Translations under genes and position numbers: made by a program
Assembly (NCBI GenBank): GCA_964036045.1
Contig: OZ038387.1
Span: 19,716,348-19,780,347 of the forward strand
Reading direction: 5' to 3'
DNA length: 64,000 nt
From: Eutreptiella sp. 'Long Island Sound 2002'
Taxonomy: Eukaryota; Euglenozoa; Euglenophyceae; Eutreptiales; Eutreptiaceae
Shown: piece by piece, positions 35,780 through 46,082 of the stretch
Layout: every line of letters starts with the position of its first letter
Position numbering within the stretch: the stretch's first letter is position 1
Notes under the pieces: generated by a model
Database searches by the model: none
Seen by the model: the letters and a program-made list of their open reading frames with translations, nothing else
Told to the model about the DNA's origin: nothing

Positions 35780-36570
35780 CTTGGGGGAATCTTTGCACTG
35801 CGCGCGCACTGCGCGCGCACTGCACGCGCACTGCGCGCTACTTTTAGACTATATTCCCCCCCAAGAGCCCCCAAGCACACCCCTTGGAAACGCCCTTAGC
35901 ATTAGGTGACCCAAACTGCCCCAGCTCAAGAAAGTTGCAAACTACCTTCCCTTAACATAACACACACATGTTCCTTACGATGCCCCACTGCCACATGTGT
36001 GGTTTCGGTTGTGAGGAAGGGGCTCTCTCCTTTCCCTTGCGGTTAGAATCGGATTGGGGTTGAGATTGTGTAGCCACGGGGTGTTGTGAGGACTGAGAGG
36101 GTTGAGGGAAATTGGAGCTGGACGAAGCCACATCGGCCCGAGGGGGCGCAACAACACAAAAAGCATCCAGTGTGCGTTGCTTTTCTAGGAACTGCTGCGC
36201 ATGTTTTGCTTGTTTCTTGGCCTCTCTCTCTCTTTTCTCACGGCGCAAACGGTCAATCGCAGGCTGCAGTGATGGCGCTTCACTGCTGCCTTCAGAGAAT
36301 GGTTGGCCATCAAGCCCGTCCGTGATTACACTTTCTTCATCCCTTGGTAATTGGTTACCCTTGCCGAACCGCAAGATCTGCTCAATCACCTTTGGCACAC
36401 CCAAACAAAGGGGGACAAAATCAGAAGTCGAAACCTCCGCTAAGGGTCACCATGATGCCCCTAGGGGCCCCTAGTATCTCAAAGTATGGGTCTCTAGTAC
36501 GGCCGGGCGCCCAAATAGTTGCACTGCGCTCGCACTGCACGCGCACTGCGCTTAAGGCTCCCCCCTTGTG
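35780..36570 (+). repeat. Dispersed element, plus-oriented copy, with cgcgca tandem repeat
   Basis: Partner of 26071-26980 (inverted). At 35795-35838 there are four units of about 10 bases of the type ctgcgcgcgca, an alternating purine-pyrimidine tract; a similar but shorter tract is at 36521-36553. The interior contains the minus-strand ORF 35952-36404. Confidence 0.55.
35952..36404 (-). CDS. Hypothetical coiled-coil protein within a dispersed element
   Basis: 150 codons, open further upstream without an ATG (the listed start is at a codon near 36404), ending at a stop at 35952. The order is an acidic start (RDEESVITDGLDGQPF), a strongly charged helix (DRLRREKREREAKKQAKHAQ), QRTLDAF, and then a Ser/Gln/Pro-rich basic tail. 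QRTLDAF fits the start of a PCNA-interacting consensus (Qxx[LIM]xxF) but lacks the second aromatic. The other copy of the repeat lacks this ORF, so it is either cargo of this copy or a host exon. Confidence 0.35.
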   Translation of the reverse strand: MGVPKVIEQILRFGKGNQLPRDEESVITDGLDGQPFSEGSSEAPSLQPAIDRLRREKREREAKKQAKHAQQFLEKQRTLDAFCVVAPPRADVASSSSNFPQPSQSSQHPVATQSQPQSDSNRKGKERAPSSQPKPHMWQWGIVRNMCVLC

Positions 36571-39500
36571 GCAACTCCCTGGTCTACAGGGAAAGAGAGG
36601 TAGCCATCTGAAGGGGGAGCATTTGCCTGGTCCACTCCTTTTTGGCAAATCTGCTAGATGCTCAACCCTAGCCCTGGACCACCCATGCACATCATCGTAT
36701 GACTGTTGGCAGGAGCCGGGAGGAGGAGTTCATCTGCAGGAGCGCACCCCTTGGGCTGGATGGCTTATGGGCCCCCATTTTGGCAGGAAATGAGAGTTTC
36801 AATCCTTCTCCAAATAAAGGGCACAACAAGATGCACCTGGCCCTAAGCAGGAATATTTGGTGGCCACATAACGCCTGCTGTATCGGGTTGACCAAAGCAG
36901 GGAAGAGCTGGATCGCCCCTTGGATTGCATTGGTTGGGGCGTTCAAGCCTGAAAATTACGAGCTGCGTGCCTGTGGCCCGCGCGGCCTTGCAAATTTTCC
37001 TCAACTACCCACAACAAGAAACAAATTAATTTCCTGCTCAAGAAATCTTGCTGGGATGTGCGCGAAAAACCTTATTGTAGCTCCAGTTTCAGCACACACA
37101 ATGGGGTAGGGGGGATACAGTTTCTCTGATCCGCACAAAACATCCCAATTAAAGCACTGAAACTATATTGCAGACAGGGGCTGAATGAGCAGCAGCTACG
37201 AGAGCGTGCAGCAAATTCATTATCTATCGGCACCAAATATCAATGGCAAACCATTGAAATCAGCCTTTGGAACACGACTCAGCTGCGTATGGTTGATACA
37301 ACAAACAAAGGACACGGCCGAAACACCTGCTGAAACAATCATAAGTGAGCAGCTTGGTGATTCGCAGATGCTGCATAAAGATACTGTGGCTTACAATCCC
37401 AGACAGACAGCATAGAGCAATGCATGTCATTTCACTGCAGAAGTGACACAAACACGAAATACCAGAGGGGAATCAAGGCAATGCTGACAGAATCATGCAG
37501 CAGCTTGCTTGCCATGCACTGGCCATGGCCATGAGACAGCAATGCAAAGAGCCCTGCCATGGGCAACCAGTGTACACATACGCGCACACACAGGCACACA
37601 CACTGCACTGAACACATAAGGCATACAGCATACGCACACTGGGCTGTATATAAAAAACTTGCAAAGGTGTAATGCCTTCTGGCCGACCTGAAACTGTGGG
37701 TGAGTGTTTGCCATGCACACGTCCTGTGCACAACACTTTTTGGTCAATGCACCGGCATTCAGCCCCCAGCCTGGCCCTGGGAAGCACTCAGTCTTCAAAA
37801 AAAGCACGGAAATGTGAAATGGCTCCGTAAACCCTACCGAATCGGGGAGAAATGAAATGGCTGTGCAAACTGTGCCGTCTCCAGGAGGAAGCAAAGTGGC
37901 TACATAACCAAGCCGCAAATAAACGCTGGCCAGAAAGGCTTTGGCCAATGGCCAACAGATTGTTTATTTGGGTGTTTTTTTTTGTTTTTTGTTTGTTTGT
38001 AGAAAATGCCCTTTCGAAATCAGTGTCATTTGTTGCACACACCAATGTACAGGTCAGATGCATATAAAATTGAGCCCCCTTGCACGCAACAAAGAAGAAA
38101 CGCAGCATGAGAACCCTGATAGCCTGGACTCCTGCCAATTATTGGTTGGAGAAACCTGTCAGCTGACAAACGCAAACTAGGTGGATTGCAACACCTGGAA
38201 ACGAGAATATGGAACATCCACCAGTGTTTCACAAGGTAAGGAGGCAAGATAGGGTTTTACACAGTGCCAAAATGCACCAGTATCGAACCACATGGGCGGC
38301 CAGCCCAGCCCTGCCCTGCCCAACCCTGCCCAACCCATTCACTCTTCTAGCCAAAGATTTGTGAAGAATATTGCTGGTGGCCGCCATTCTGTCATGTAGG
38401 GCCTCATGTCAGCAATTTTGACATTGGTGCATGAACCGTTTCTTTGCAGTGGGTGAAATTGAACTCCTGGCAAAGAGACTGAGTCAAATTGCATGGAAGT
38501 ATCTTGAGTATTTTACACACAGCACCTGCTGCACCACGCTGCAGCTCCAAACAAGGGACAGCAGTTCAAAGCTTTTTTGCTGCATCTGGCCACCAAAAAG
38601 GCAATGGGGATAAACTGGGAATAATCTCACCATATCCCCTGGAAAACACCCAAATGCTGTATGGCCAGCAACCAGCAGCTAATTGAACTACTGACCTTCC
38701 TCTTCATCCGTAATGCCTCCCACCTCCTATGACTGCCGCCATCACAACATCTGCAACTGTAGGGAACCATGCTCATCCGTGCAAATCCTTTCTGTGTTCA
38801 AATGCAGCCCTTGGAACGCGTTGTATTCAGGTGTCTACATTTAAGTTGATGGAATGTGTTGCGTATATTGGCAACTCAAGACAAACAAGTCAAACCCTTT
38901 GTCGCAGTATCCCCTGGGGGAGTCGTGCATGGTGGCTGCAGGTGCAACGGGGCTGGATATTTACGGTGCAGGCACCCAGTCAGGAAGCTTCCAAGCAAGG
39001 GGGGATGCCACTGTGATGGACTAGAGGCTGAAAGTGTTTATGACGGGGCACTTCGTGTGTCAGAACTAACCACCGAGCGTGTCTCCTTCCAAAGAAAGTC
39101 CTAAGAAAGCAGCAGAAAGTCCCAAGCAAAAATCATCTTGAAGATATGTGCTGCATACCTTGGATTCAACCAACCTTTGCTCAATGCAACTACTGGTTAT
39201 CAGGGTGATCACTTGCCAGAGCCAACGAAACACACACCACACACACGCGCGCGTACGCACAGCACGATTGGAAAAATATAACCTCAAGAAAAACCACTTT
39301 GCAAGGACTTGAAACCTTACGGAGAGGCACAGAGATTGACTTGAAATGAGGAAATTTCCATGGCCCCGTGTAATTGTTAGACCTCTTACACACAGCACCT
39401 GTTACCTTGAGGCGACCCTGCGAGAGCTAAAGAGGTGCAAAAACATGATGGAGCATGTTTCTGAGGACCTGGCCACCCGACAATTCCAAACCGGGAAACC

Positions 39501-40054
39501 TTGATAATATTCAGAAACTGAGCCCCCAAACTTTCCACAACCCTTGCAACACACGCCATGGTTGTGAGCCGGTGGCTAAGATCACCTGGTGGTTGCCAGC
39601 ATCTCCAAACTAGTTGGTGTGCAGCCCAGGTGCAATCCAAGTGTTGCAGCGCCCCAGCCCACAAAGAAGATGGGTGGTAAGGGCACAGTCCGCGACACTT
39701 TCGTTCCATGACATGCATAAATGATGCGCAGAGATTTGGGCTCTCTCCCAGCCTCCAGTGGGTCCCTCACAGTGGTTGCTACTGAGCTCCTCATTGAGTA
39801 AGAGGAGAAAACAACATTCCCACGTTGGGCGTTGGCAGTGTAATAAGGAAACAGGTTCCAATACCACAAGAAATGGAACCGCTTGGTCCTACGGTGTCTT
39901 GTCTGCATCACAAATTCGTCCAATGTGTATGTCATGTGCGCTGCAAATTCGTCTTGCACACAGAATTCCAGCCATTTCGTCCTATGGACAGTGCACAGCA
40001 TGGGGCCAGGGATGTTTCACTTGAAACGCAATTCACCTGCAATGCTACAAACCA
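36571..40054. other. No convincing gene
   Basis: Only short or low-complexity frames. The content includes CA-rich patches (about 37575-37605, 39232-39262) and a gccctgccc-type repeat at 38300-38335. No splice-consistent coding chain was found on either strand. Confidence 0.5.
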
Positions 40055-40059
40055 GAGAC

Positions 40060-40408
40060 TTCCAACCAGACGTCGTGTTAGTGTGCGGCAAACCACACGT
40101 CGGCGCACGCGAGCGCAACCTCCCGCCAGACGTCGGCACACGCGGAACCACCCCCCTGCCAGACGTCGGCACACGCCGGCACACGTCAATGTCGGGCACC
40201 TCCGAACAGTTGGGTATGCGGCCCAGGTGCAGTGATCCGATGTTCGCCGGTGAGGTGTTCAAAAATACACAAGGGGAAGAAAAAAACTGCATTGCACATT
40301 TGCCAGATGTCGGCGCACGCGGACCAGCCAGTCCGCCAGACGTCGGCACACGTGGAACCACCACCCCGCCAGACGTCGGCACACGCCGGCCCAACCTCCC
40401 GCCGCACA
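40060..40408. repeat. Minisatellite based on ccagacgtcggcacacg; retrotransposon target
   Basis: The word ccagacgtcggcacacg or close variants recurs at about 40067, 40122, 40159, 40308, 40336 and 40366, separated by 15-40 bases, with gaaccaccnccc fillers. The last unit is the left target-site duplication of the retrotransposon; an earlier unit (about 40113) has almost the same aacctcccgcc word. Confidence 0.7.
40389..40408. repeat. Target-site duplication, 3' side of the element
   Basis: gcccaacctcccgccgcaca, identical over 20 bases to 54190-54209. It directly abuts the poly(T) run (poly(A) tail on the element strand). Confidence 0.95.
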
Positions 40409-40424
40409 TTTTTTTTTTTTTTTT
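40409..40424 (-). other. Poly(A) tail of the retrotransposon
   Basis: Sixteen T on the plus strand, immediately next to the target-site duplication and 143 bases past the stop codon of ORF F. Confidence 0.9.
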
Positions 40425-40567
40425 GATCAAAAAGGCCAGTTCACAAGTGCCAGGGGTCACAGTGGACCAAGTTCGAAGTAAGATACAGATTTCGGCGAAG
40501 CCAGGGTATGCATACGGGCTGCAGCTCGTGACTGTGCCCCCATGGTTTCCCATTGAGGTTGGTGTAG

Positions 40568-43552
40568 TCATGTCAGTGGTATTTCCCACTCATTCGGGTC
40601 CCAGTGCGTTTTGTGGCGTTTCGGTAGCGGTTGTAACGGGACTTCCCACAAGGTGGGGTCCCAGTGCTCCCGCGGCCGCTTCCGTATCAGGTATATCGTC
40701 TGTCGGGCTGGTCGGGTTGTTTGCCAGTATTGTGATGTCTTGTGTTTGCAGGCGTCTCGGTAGTACTGTGCCATGGCAGTCAGGTGTGTCTGCTGCTGCC
40801 ACATGTAGGTCGCTTGTTGATGGTGCAGGTCAAGTAGCTTGGCAGTGCCTGCAACCAGCCTCCAATAGCGGTCATTGACCATCAGTAGCAGTTTTGCGTC
40901 AGTGTACCACAACCTTGTGTCTTCCTTCGCTTGTTCGTACCATTGCCTGCGTATTTGGTACAGGTGTGCATGTGTGTCGTGCAGTCGTTGTGTTTGTCTC
41001 TGTTGGTCGACTAGTTTGACGACAAGCCTGTGGTAGTCGGTTTTTGCCGTCAGTGCGTTGGTGTAGCCCATGTGTAGCGTGCGCAGGTGTTGTCGTGCCA
41101 TCGCCTCCATGTGTGCTTTGTGGTATATGTCCCGTGCTTGCTGTGCGTGTTCGTTTGCCAGCCTGTCTGTGGTTGTCTTGTACTGTTCCCACCGCTGTGT
41201 GTCAGCGTTGAGGCGCTGGCGTTTCTTTATGTGGTCGTCTGCCCCTGTGTTAGTGGCTCGCGCGACGAACCATGCCACTGCTTCACTATCGCCCGCGTTG
41301 CGTGCATTTTGTAACCATTGGCCGGGGTCGATTGGGTCAGCCGTTGTGTCCTCGGCCTTACGTTTGCGTTTCGCGCCGCACCACGTGGGCACCCCGACTT
41401 GGTTCCGTAGGTTTTGGGGCGTTTCTCGTGGCGGAAGTGCCTGTGCCATGTATTTGGTGAGCCACAGGGGCGACGGTGGTTGTTGTGGTGTTGGGTCGGC
41501 GTACTTCCGTCTCAGTGTTTGGACGGACTGTATCATGCGAAACTGGAACAGGCCCACCTCCGTTCGCAGTTTGTGTCGTTCCGCAGTGGGTATGGCGTCG
41601 ACGAGGGACAGTGGTATGAGCAGCCTGACACATAGCCACAGTTCTTGGTTGTCGGCCGCTTGCAGCCATTGGTGCGTGTATGGGGTCCAATCAGTCCAGC
41701 TCTTGCGCCACAGATCCCAGAAGTCGCTCCAGGCAGGACAGTAGGCCAGTTTTGACTGTACTGATGCTCCGTGTTGGTGGCCACATTGGGAGCAGAGGCG
41801 GGGTGTCCGTTCCCAGGGGGCGCCCATTCCCCACCATCGCACTTGCCCCCACATCCGGGGTGTCCACGTGTTTCGTCTGTAATGCTTCATGGGGAGCCAG
41901 CTCACCCAGTGTACGCCTGGTGTTTGTTTTTGTCTACGCACTTGCATGATCCATGCCTTGGCAGGCGTGGGCATGATCTGTCCTGTGATGACAATATCAT
42001 GGGGTTGTGGTTGTTGGGAATCCATGGGCAGGTTGTCGCCCATATTGGCGAGGACGTCAGAGTGGTTGTTCCCCTGTATGTCCTGGTAGTCTTTATACGT
42101 GGTGGCTTGTTCTAGTTTGCGGTGCCCTGGTGTCCATCGGATCGTCAGTCGTTTCGTGGTGGAGTTGAGGTACCCTATGTCGCGGTAGTCCTGGTCCTTG
42201 ACCACTCCTTTGCGTTTTATAGGTGTGGCCTTCACCACACTCTGGTTGTCTAGTATAATGTCGTCTCCCGGCTTGGCCAGCTCTGAGGCTAAGGCGCAAG
42301 CGATCGTTTCGGCCCGATAAACCTGTTGAGGCCCGTGCACCCGGAAGGCCGCACGGTATGTTCCGTTGTAGATGCCCCCTCCCGCTCGTCCGTGTCGTTT
42401 CGACCCGTCTGTGTACCACCGGGTGGTGGTGGGTTCTCCTGTGTAGTGTATGGTGATTCCGTGTAGTTTTTGCTGGTGGGGGAGTGCCTGACAAACCTCA
42501 TGGGTTTCCTCAGGGGTTGGCTCCTCTGTGGGGTTCATCCAGCTGTAGTCTATGCGGTTGGTAGCTGGCCGTGTCTTCCCTGCATGCGTCTCCTGGTCCT
42601 CTTCTGAGCTCTCCGAGTCGTAGAGTCCCTCGGACAAGGGTCGGTGTTGTCGGGGTTGGGATATACGCTGTCCCACCGTGCCCCCTAGGGCTCGAATGGC
42701 GTCTATGTATTTATATTGGGTTGCGGTGAGTTGTTGTGTAGGGCCGGTGCGCTGCAGTTCTTGTTGGCCAATTGTGACCCACCGGGTGATGTAGAACCAC
42801 CACAGCTGGCGTAGGCCAAGTCCCCCGTGACTGAGGTTGGTAGTCAGCCGGTGTTTGTTCATTTGTTGTTCTACCCCGGGTGTATCCCTGATGAACTGCA
42901 GCAGCATGTCGTCCCAGTACGCCATTCGCGTCCTATTTCCGAGGAACAGTCCCCTGTACGTCCATCGGGGGATAAGGACGGCGTTGATGATGGCCACCTT
43001 TTCGTAGGCGTTGAGCGGCAGGGTCCTGTACGCCGCTACGTCGTGGTGTAGCTGTGTTGTGACCATGTCCCATGCTGTGTCTTCTTGTGTGGGGTGGGCT
43101 AGCACATGCCCCAGGTATGTCATTATAGGTGGCCGCACGGGGATGAGCTGATGCCGCCACGTGATGGGCGTTAGGTCGTAGTCCTTGGCCCAGTGGCACA
43201 CTTCAGTTTTGTCCTTGTTGAAGCGTAATCCCATTGTGTGGGCCACGTCGTGGAGGGTATCCAGGGTGTGCAGCAATGCTTCCCTCGTGGGCGCACGCAC
43301 AGCTATGTCGTCAACGAACACGTACAGTCGGGCTCCAGGGCATCGTTCCATGGTTTCACGTAACAGTATGTCGTAGTATAGGAGAAATAGCGTTGGGGAG
43401 AGGGGGCACCCCTCCTTCATACCCCTGGTGGGCCGTATGGGTAGGTCTTTTCCGTGTAGGGTTAGCACGGCTGGTGTATGCTGGTATATTTCCCCCAACA
43501 TCCGTATGATGTTCTCTGGTGCCCCTGCCTCCTTGACGATCCCAGTCAGCAT
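40568..43552 (-). CDS. ORF F: C-terminal half of reverse transcriptase, RNase H, Cys/His knuckle
   Basis: 994 codons from ATG to TGA. Residues 1-90 continue the RT palm begun in ORF E: motif B region RGMKEGCPLSPTLFLLYYD (43-61) and catalytic FVDD (79-82), then thumb. RNase H follows at about 377-505 with YTDGS (D382), RAET (E415), ILDNQSV (D435), WTPGHRK (H477) and NNHSD (D499), so the D-E-D-D set is complete. Further on, a CSQCGHQH...C cluster resembles the Cys/His knuckle found after RNase H or EN in some LINEs. The last 250 residues are basic and helical. The ATG overlaps the stop of E (atgctga). Since the RT fold is split exactly here, F on its own cannot give an active polymerase: a -1 shift, or a repaired base, is required. 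Confidence 0.85.
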   Translation of the reverse strand: MLTGIVKEAGAPENIIRMLGEIYQHTPAVLTLHGKDLPIRPTRGMKEGCPLSPTLFLLYYDILLRETMERCPGARLYVFVDDIAVRAPTREALLHTLDTLHDVAHTMGLRFNKDKTEVCHWAKDYDLTPITWRHQLIPVRPPIMTYLGHVLAHPTQEDTAWDMVTTQLHHDVAAYRTLPLNAYEKVAIINAVLIPRWTYRGLFLGNRTRMAYWDDMLLQFIRDTPGVEQQMNKHRLTTNLSHGGLGLRQLWWFYITRWVTIGQQELQRTGPTQQLTATQYKYIDAIRALGGTVGQRISQPRQHRPLSEGLYDSESSEEDQETHAGKTRPATNRIDYSWMNPTEEPTPEETHEVCQALPHQQKLHGITIHYTGEPTTTRWYTDGSKRHGRAGGGIYNGTYRAAFRVHGPQQVYRAETIACALASELAKPGDDIILDNQSVVKATPIKRKGVVKDQDYRDIGYLNSTTKRLTIRWTPGHRKLEQATTYKDYQDIQGNNHSDVLANMGDNLPMDSQQPQPHDIVITGQIMPTPAKAWIMQVRRQKQTPGVHWVSWLPMKHYRRNTWTPRMWGQVRWWGMGAPWERTPRLCSQCGHQHGASVQSKLAYCPAWSDFWDLWRKSWTDWTPYTHQWLQAADNQELWLCVRLLIPLSLVDAIPTAERHKLRTEVGLFQFRMIQSVQTLRRKYADPTPQQPPSPLWLTKYMAQALPPRETPQNLRNQVGVPTWCGAKRKRKAEDTTADPIDPGQWLQNARNAGDSEAVAWFVARATNTGADDHIKKRQRLNADTQRWEQYKTTTDRLANEHAQQARDIYHKAHMEAMARQHLRTLHMGYTNALTAKTDYHRLVVKLVDQQRQTQRLHDTHAHLYQIRRQWYEQAKEDTRLWYTDAKLLLMVNDRYWRLVAGTAKLLDLHHQQATYMWQQQTHLTAMAQYYRDACKHKTSQYWQTTRPARQTIYLIRKRPREHWDPTLWEVPLQPLPKRHKTHWDPNEWEIPLT

Positions 43553-45705
43553 GGGTCGGGGACTGATGGAAAAGCTTTGGCCACATCAAGTAGGGCCACG
43601 TACCCGTCCTCAACGTGCAGATCGTTTAATAGTTTTGTGGCCAACGTTGTGGTGTTTCGGCCCTGTGTGGCGCCGTGTTGTATGTCCAATAGTCCCGGGG
43701 TCATGGCTCCCGATATACGCGTCAGGAGGAGGCGTGTGAGTATACTATATATGGCCGTGGATACGTAGATTGGCCGGTAGTTTCGTGGGTCCTGGGGATC
43801 CTTCTTTTTATAGATGAGCACTACCCTGGACCGCAGCCAAGCCACTGGGATGTGTTGTCCGTTCCAGACTGCAACGATTGCCTGGTATAGTTGCCGCTGT
43901 ACGTGGTCCGGTAGGTGCCGGAGCAGGTGTGGGGGGACACCGTCAGGTCCGGCAGATTTGTTCTTTGGTGCCCGTAGGCACTGCAGGTATTCCTCGTATG
44001 TGGGGGTCGTTGTGTTCCACGTGCGGCGCCGTACATGTTTCCGTATGAGTTGCCGGCACGCGTCTTCGTCGTATGTTGGGTCGCCCGCAAAGTGGTTGAG
44101 TACGTACTGTGTTCCTCCTATTGGGGGCTGCGGTGTGTCCTGGGCTATGAGTCCAGTGCGCCATCTCTTGACCATTTTATAAAAATAGCCCGATTTGTGC
44201 ACTGCCGCCCGGCGCAGTTTGCCGATTTGTCTCCGTATGTGTTGCTCTTGTATTTCCCCGTACTCCCGTAACCGTGTTTTGGGGTCCGTGGTTTCCGACC
44301 AGCCTGCGGTGGTCGCTGTCTTTGCGCGCGTGGGTCGTCGTGGTCGCGCCGCGTGCGCTATAGCAGACAGTATCCGTCGTGCCGTGTGTAGTGGTGGGTC
44401 GTTGTTTGTTATGGGTAGTGTGGATATGGTGTTAGTAAACCGTTGAAATTGTTTTGTATACCACTTCGCGACTGTGGGCTGTGGTTTTCTGTGTGGTGGG
44501 TCGGGGACCCCTATCCTCCATCGGACCCCAAGCAGGACCATAGCATGATCCGATATGGGCATTTGTATGGTGTCATAGTAGGTCCAGGGTATGTTCGGTA
44601 TTTGTTGCCGTATCAAGATGGCGTCTAGGCGACGTGGGCGTCCATGCCTAGGGATGCGGGTATAGTATTGCCGGGGGTCCGGGGGCTGGCTGCTAGCGTG
44701 CAAGGGGTCCAGGAACACTCCGCTGGCCAGGTCTTCCTGCCACGGGCGTGTCGGGTTGGGAGACCAAATGTCATCGTTGTAGTCCCCCATAATGATGTCG
44801 TATGGTCTCAGGGACTGCAGAAATAGGTCTACCTCCTGTTTGTCCTGTTGGCTGAATTTGGAGTACACACACGCAATGGTGCGGCGGGGGCTGTTTGGGA
44901 GCTGTATCCTGATGGCCCCTGCCAATCCGTTGGGGGAGTATAACGTTTCGAGTATGTGAGGGACCACAGCGTTGCGGACAACGAAAGCTATCCGCGGTTC
45001 GTTCCCAGGCGCAGCGTAGCACTTGTAGTCGTTGTTGAGTGCTGTTGTGGCCGCCTCTGGTTTAGGGAAACCTGGGTGATACTCCTGGATGCCGCATAGG
45101 TCGATACGGCACTGGCTGATTAAGTGGAGGGTGTTGGCCCACCGTTGTAGGCTGACGGATCCCTGTGCTCCTTGTATGTTCCAGGAGGCCAGTTTCATGT
45201 CGTGGTCCTTCGCGGTGGTTGCGTCGTCTAGACTGTCATATTGTCGATTGGTGTTGACCACCAGGTGTTGTGCATACTCCTCAATGTCCAGCAACGGTAT
45301 GGGGGGTCCCCGCACATCCCGGCATCCCCGCCGGAGCTGATATATCCTACGGTGCCCGGGGTTGGGGTGCACATCTCCGCATTGGAGGACCCAGTTGGTG
45401 TTATACCGCGTGTTATATGGGCTGGTTACCGTGGTGATCGTGACAGGTGCATGGTAGCGGCATGGCGCTGCCGTGATTGGGGCGGTCGGGGTGTGGAAGA
45501 AACAGACGATATAGAGGAGGAGTAGGCCTGGCCGCCATATACGGTAACTATGGGGGTTGGGGCCCCGTGCGTACCTGTGCCGGTGCCGTAACGGCGGGGT
45601 ATATCGTCTGCGGACTCTCCGGTTCACGGGGAGCAGATACAACGGCCCCTCAGTATGCGTGGGGGCCAGGAGTAGGAGGAGGGCCATAATGGCGATGCAG
45701 GGCAT
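43546..45705 (-). CDS. ORF E: hydrophobic N-terminus, degenerate 2A, APE endonuclease, N-terminal RT
   Basis: 719 codons. Residues 1-20 and 58-72 are hydrophobic, signal- or anchor-like. At 109-118 is CGDVHPNPGH, a decayed 2A. APE-type endonuclease at about 170-400: KLASWNIQG (N176), CGIQEYH (E208), MGDYND (D308, N310), and ISDHAMV (S385-D386-H387), the expected catalytic series for nicking target DNA. RT motifs follow: RVVLIYKKKDPQDPRNYRPI, QHGATQGRNT and motif A LLDVAKAF, then the frame ends. The hydrophobic character starts before the ATG (RCLFLM in the same frame), which suggests entry by a -1 shift from D' near a ggaaaaag tract. Endonuclease and RT identities are secure. Confidence 0.85.
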   Translation of the reverse strand: MPCIAIMALLLLLAPTHTEGPLYLLPVNRRVRRRYTPPLRHRHRYARGPNPHSYRIWRPGLLLLYIVCFFHTPTAPITAAPCRYHAPVTITTVTSPYNTRYNTNWVLQCGDVHPNPGHRRIYQLRRGCRDVRGPPIPLLDIEEYAQHLVVNTNRQYDSLDDATTAKDHDMKLASWNIQGAQGSVSLQRWANTLHLISQCRIDLCGIQEYHPGFPKPEAATTALNNDYKCYAAPGNEPRIAFVVRNAVVPHILETLYSPNGLAGAIRIQLPNSPRRTIACVYSKFSQQDKQEVDLFLQSLRPYDIIMGDYNDDIWSPNPTRPWQEDLASGVFLDPLHASSQPPDPRQYYTRIPRHGRPRRLDAILIRQQIPNIPWTYYDTIQMPISDHAMVLLGVRWRIGVPDPPHRKPQPTVAKWYTKQFQRFTNTISTLPITNNDPPLHTARRILSAIAHAARPRRPTRAKTATTAGWSETTDPKTRLREYGEIQEQHIRRQIGKLRRAAVHKSGYFYKMVKRWRTGLIAQDTPQPPIGGTQYVLNHFAGDPTYDEDACRQLIRKHVRRRTWNTTTPTYEEYLQCLRAPKNKSAGPDGVPPHLLRHLPDHVQRQLYQAIVAVWNGQHIPVAWLRSRVVLIYKKKDPQDPRNYRPIYVSTAIYSILTRLLLTRISGAMTPGLLDIQHGATQGRNTTTLATKLLNDLHVEDGYVALLDVAKAFPSVPDPC
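45352..45381 (-). other. Degenerate 2A-like motif (fifth)
   Basis: CGDVHPNPGH. The NPG core is kept, but the essential final Pro is His and Glu is His, so StopGo activity is unlikely. It lies between a hydrophobic segment and the endonuclease, where 2A motifs sit in several other LINEs. Confidence 0.6.
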
Positions 45706-46082
45706 GAGGAACAGGCACCTCGCTTTTTCCCTTTGCCCTGCGGGTTTTTTGGCGGCCCCTTTCCTTTCCCCTTGTGTCTGTTGTCCACAGTGAAGGCAGC
45801 CGTACTGTCTGCTTGTTGTGTGGGTTGCGGCGATGCAGGCGCTGCCTTCTTCTTTTTTGGTGGTGGCGTTGTTTTTGTGGGCGTTTTCTGTGGTGTCTTG
45901 TTGTGGGCCTTGGTTTTCTGTGCTGGGTGTGGCTGCCGTGCGTGTGGTGTGGTTAATTTTGCCGGGTTGTCTGGTTGCTGGGCGGGGGTTTCATCCGTGT
46001 CCATGGTGGCCATATGTGGGTGGGTGTCTGATGGGGTGTCGTCGTTGTTGGCATGGCCGAGTTCGTTCAGGATGGCCTCGTC
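45624..46082 (-). CDS. D': Lys/Pro-rich basic tail after an in-frame TAG
   Basis: In the same frame as ORF D, starting right after its TAG. Coding character is unbroken: before the stop PEPINVAD, after it DEAILNELGHANNDD. Then come Thr/Pro-rich sequence, a PPPKKKKAAP nuclear-localisation-type cluster and a GKGKGPPKNPQGKGKK nucleic-acid-binding-type stretch. The last 25 codons overlap ORF E. The first ATG is at about 45,98x, so independent initiation is possible but would drop the start. Confidence 0.65.
   Translation of the reverse strand, partial: DEAILNELGHANNDDTPSDTHPHMATMDTDETPAQQPDNPAKLTTPHARQPHPAQKTKAHNKTPQKTPTKTTPPPKKKKAAPASPQPTQQADSTAAFTVDNRHKGKGKGPPKNPQGKGKKRGACSSCPASPLWPSSYSWPPRILRGRCICSP

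Noticed and set aside
39883-40878. 331-codon plus-strand ORF
   Set aside because: It crosses the minisatellite, the poly(T) tail and the antisense of the retrotransposon ORF F, so it cannot be a gene.
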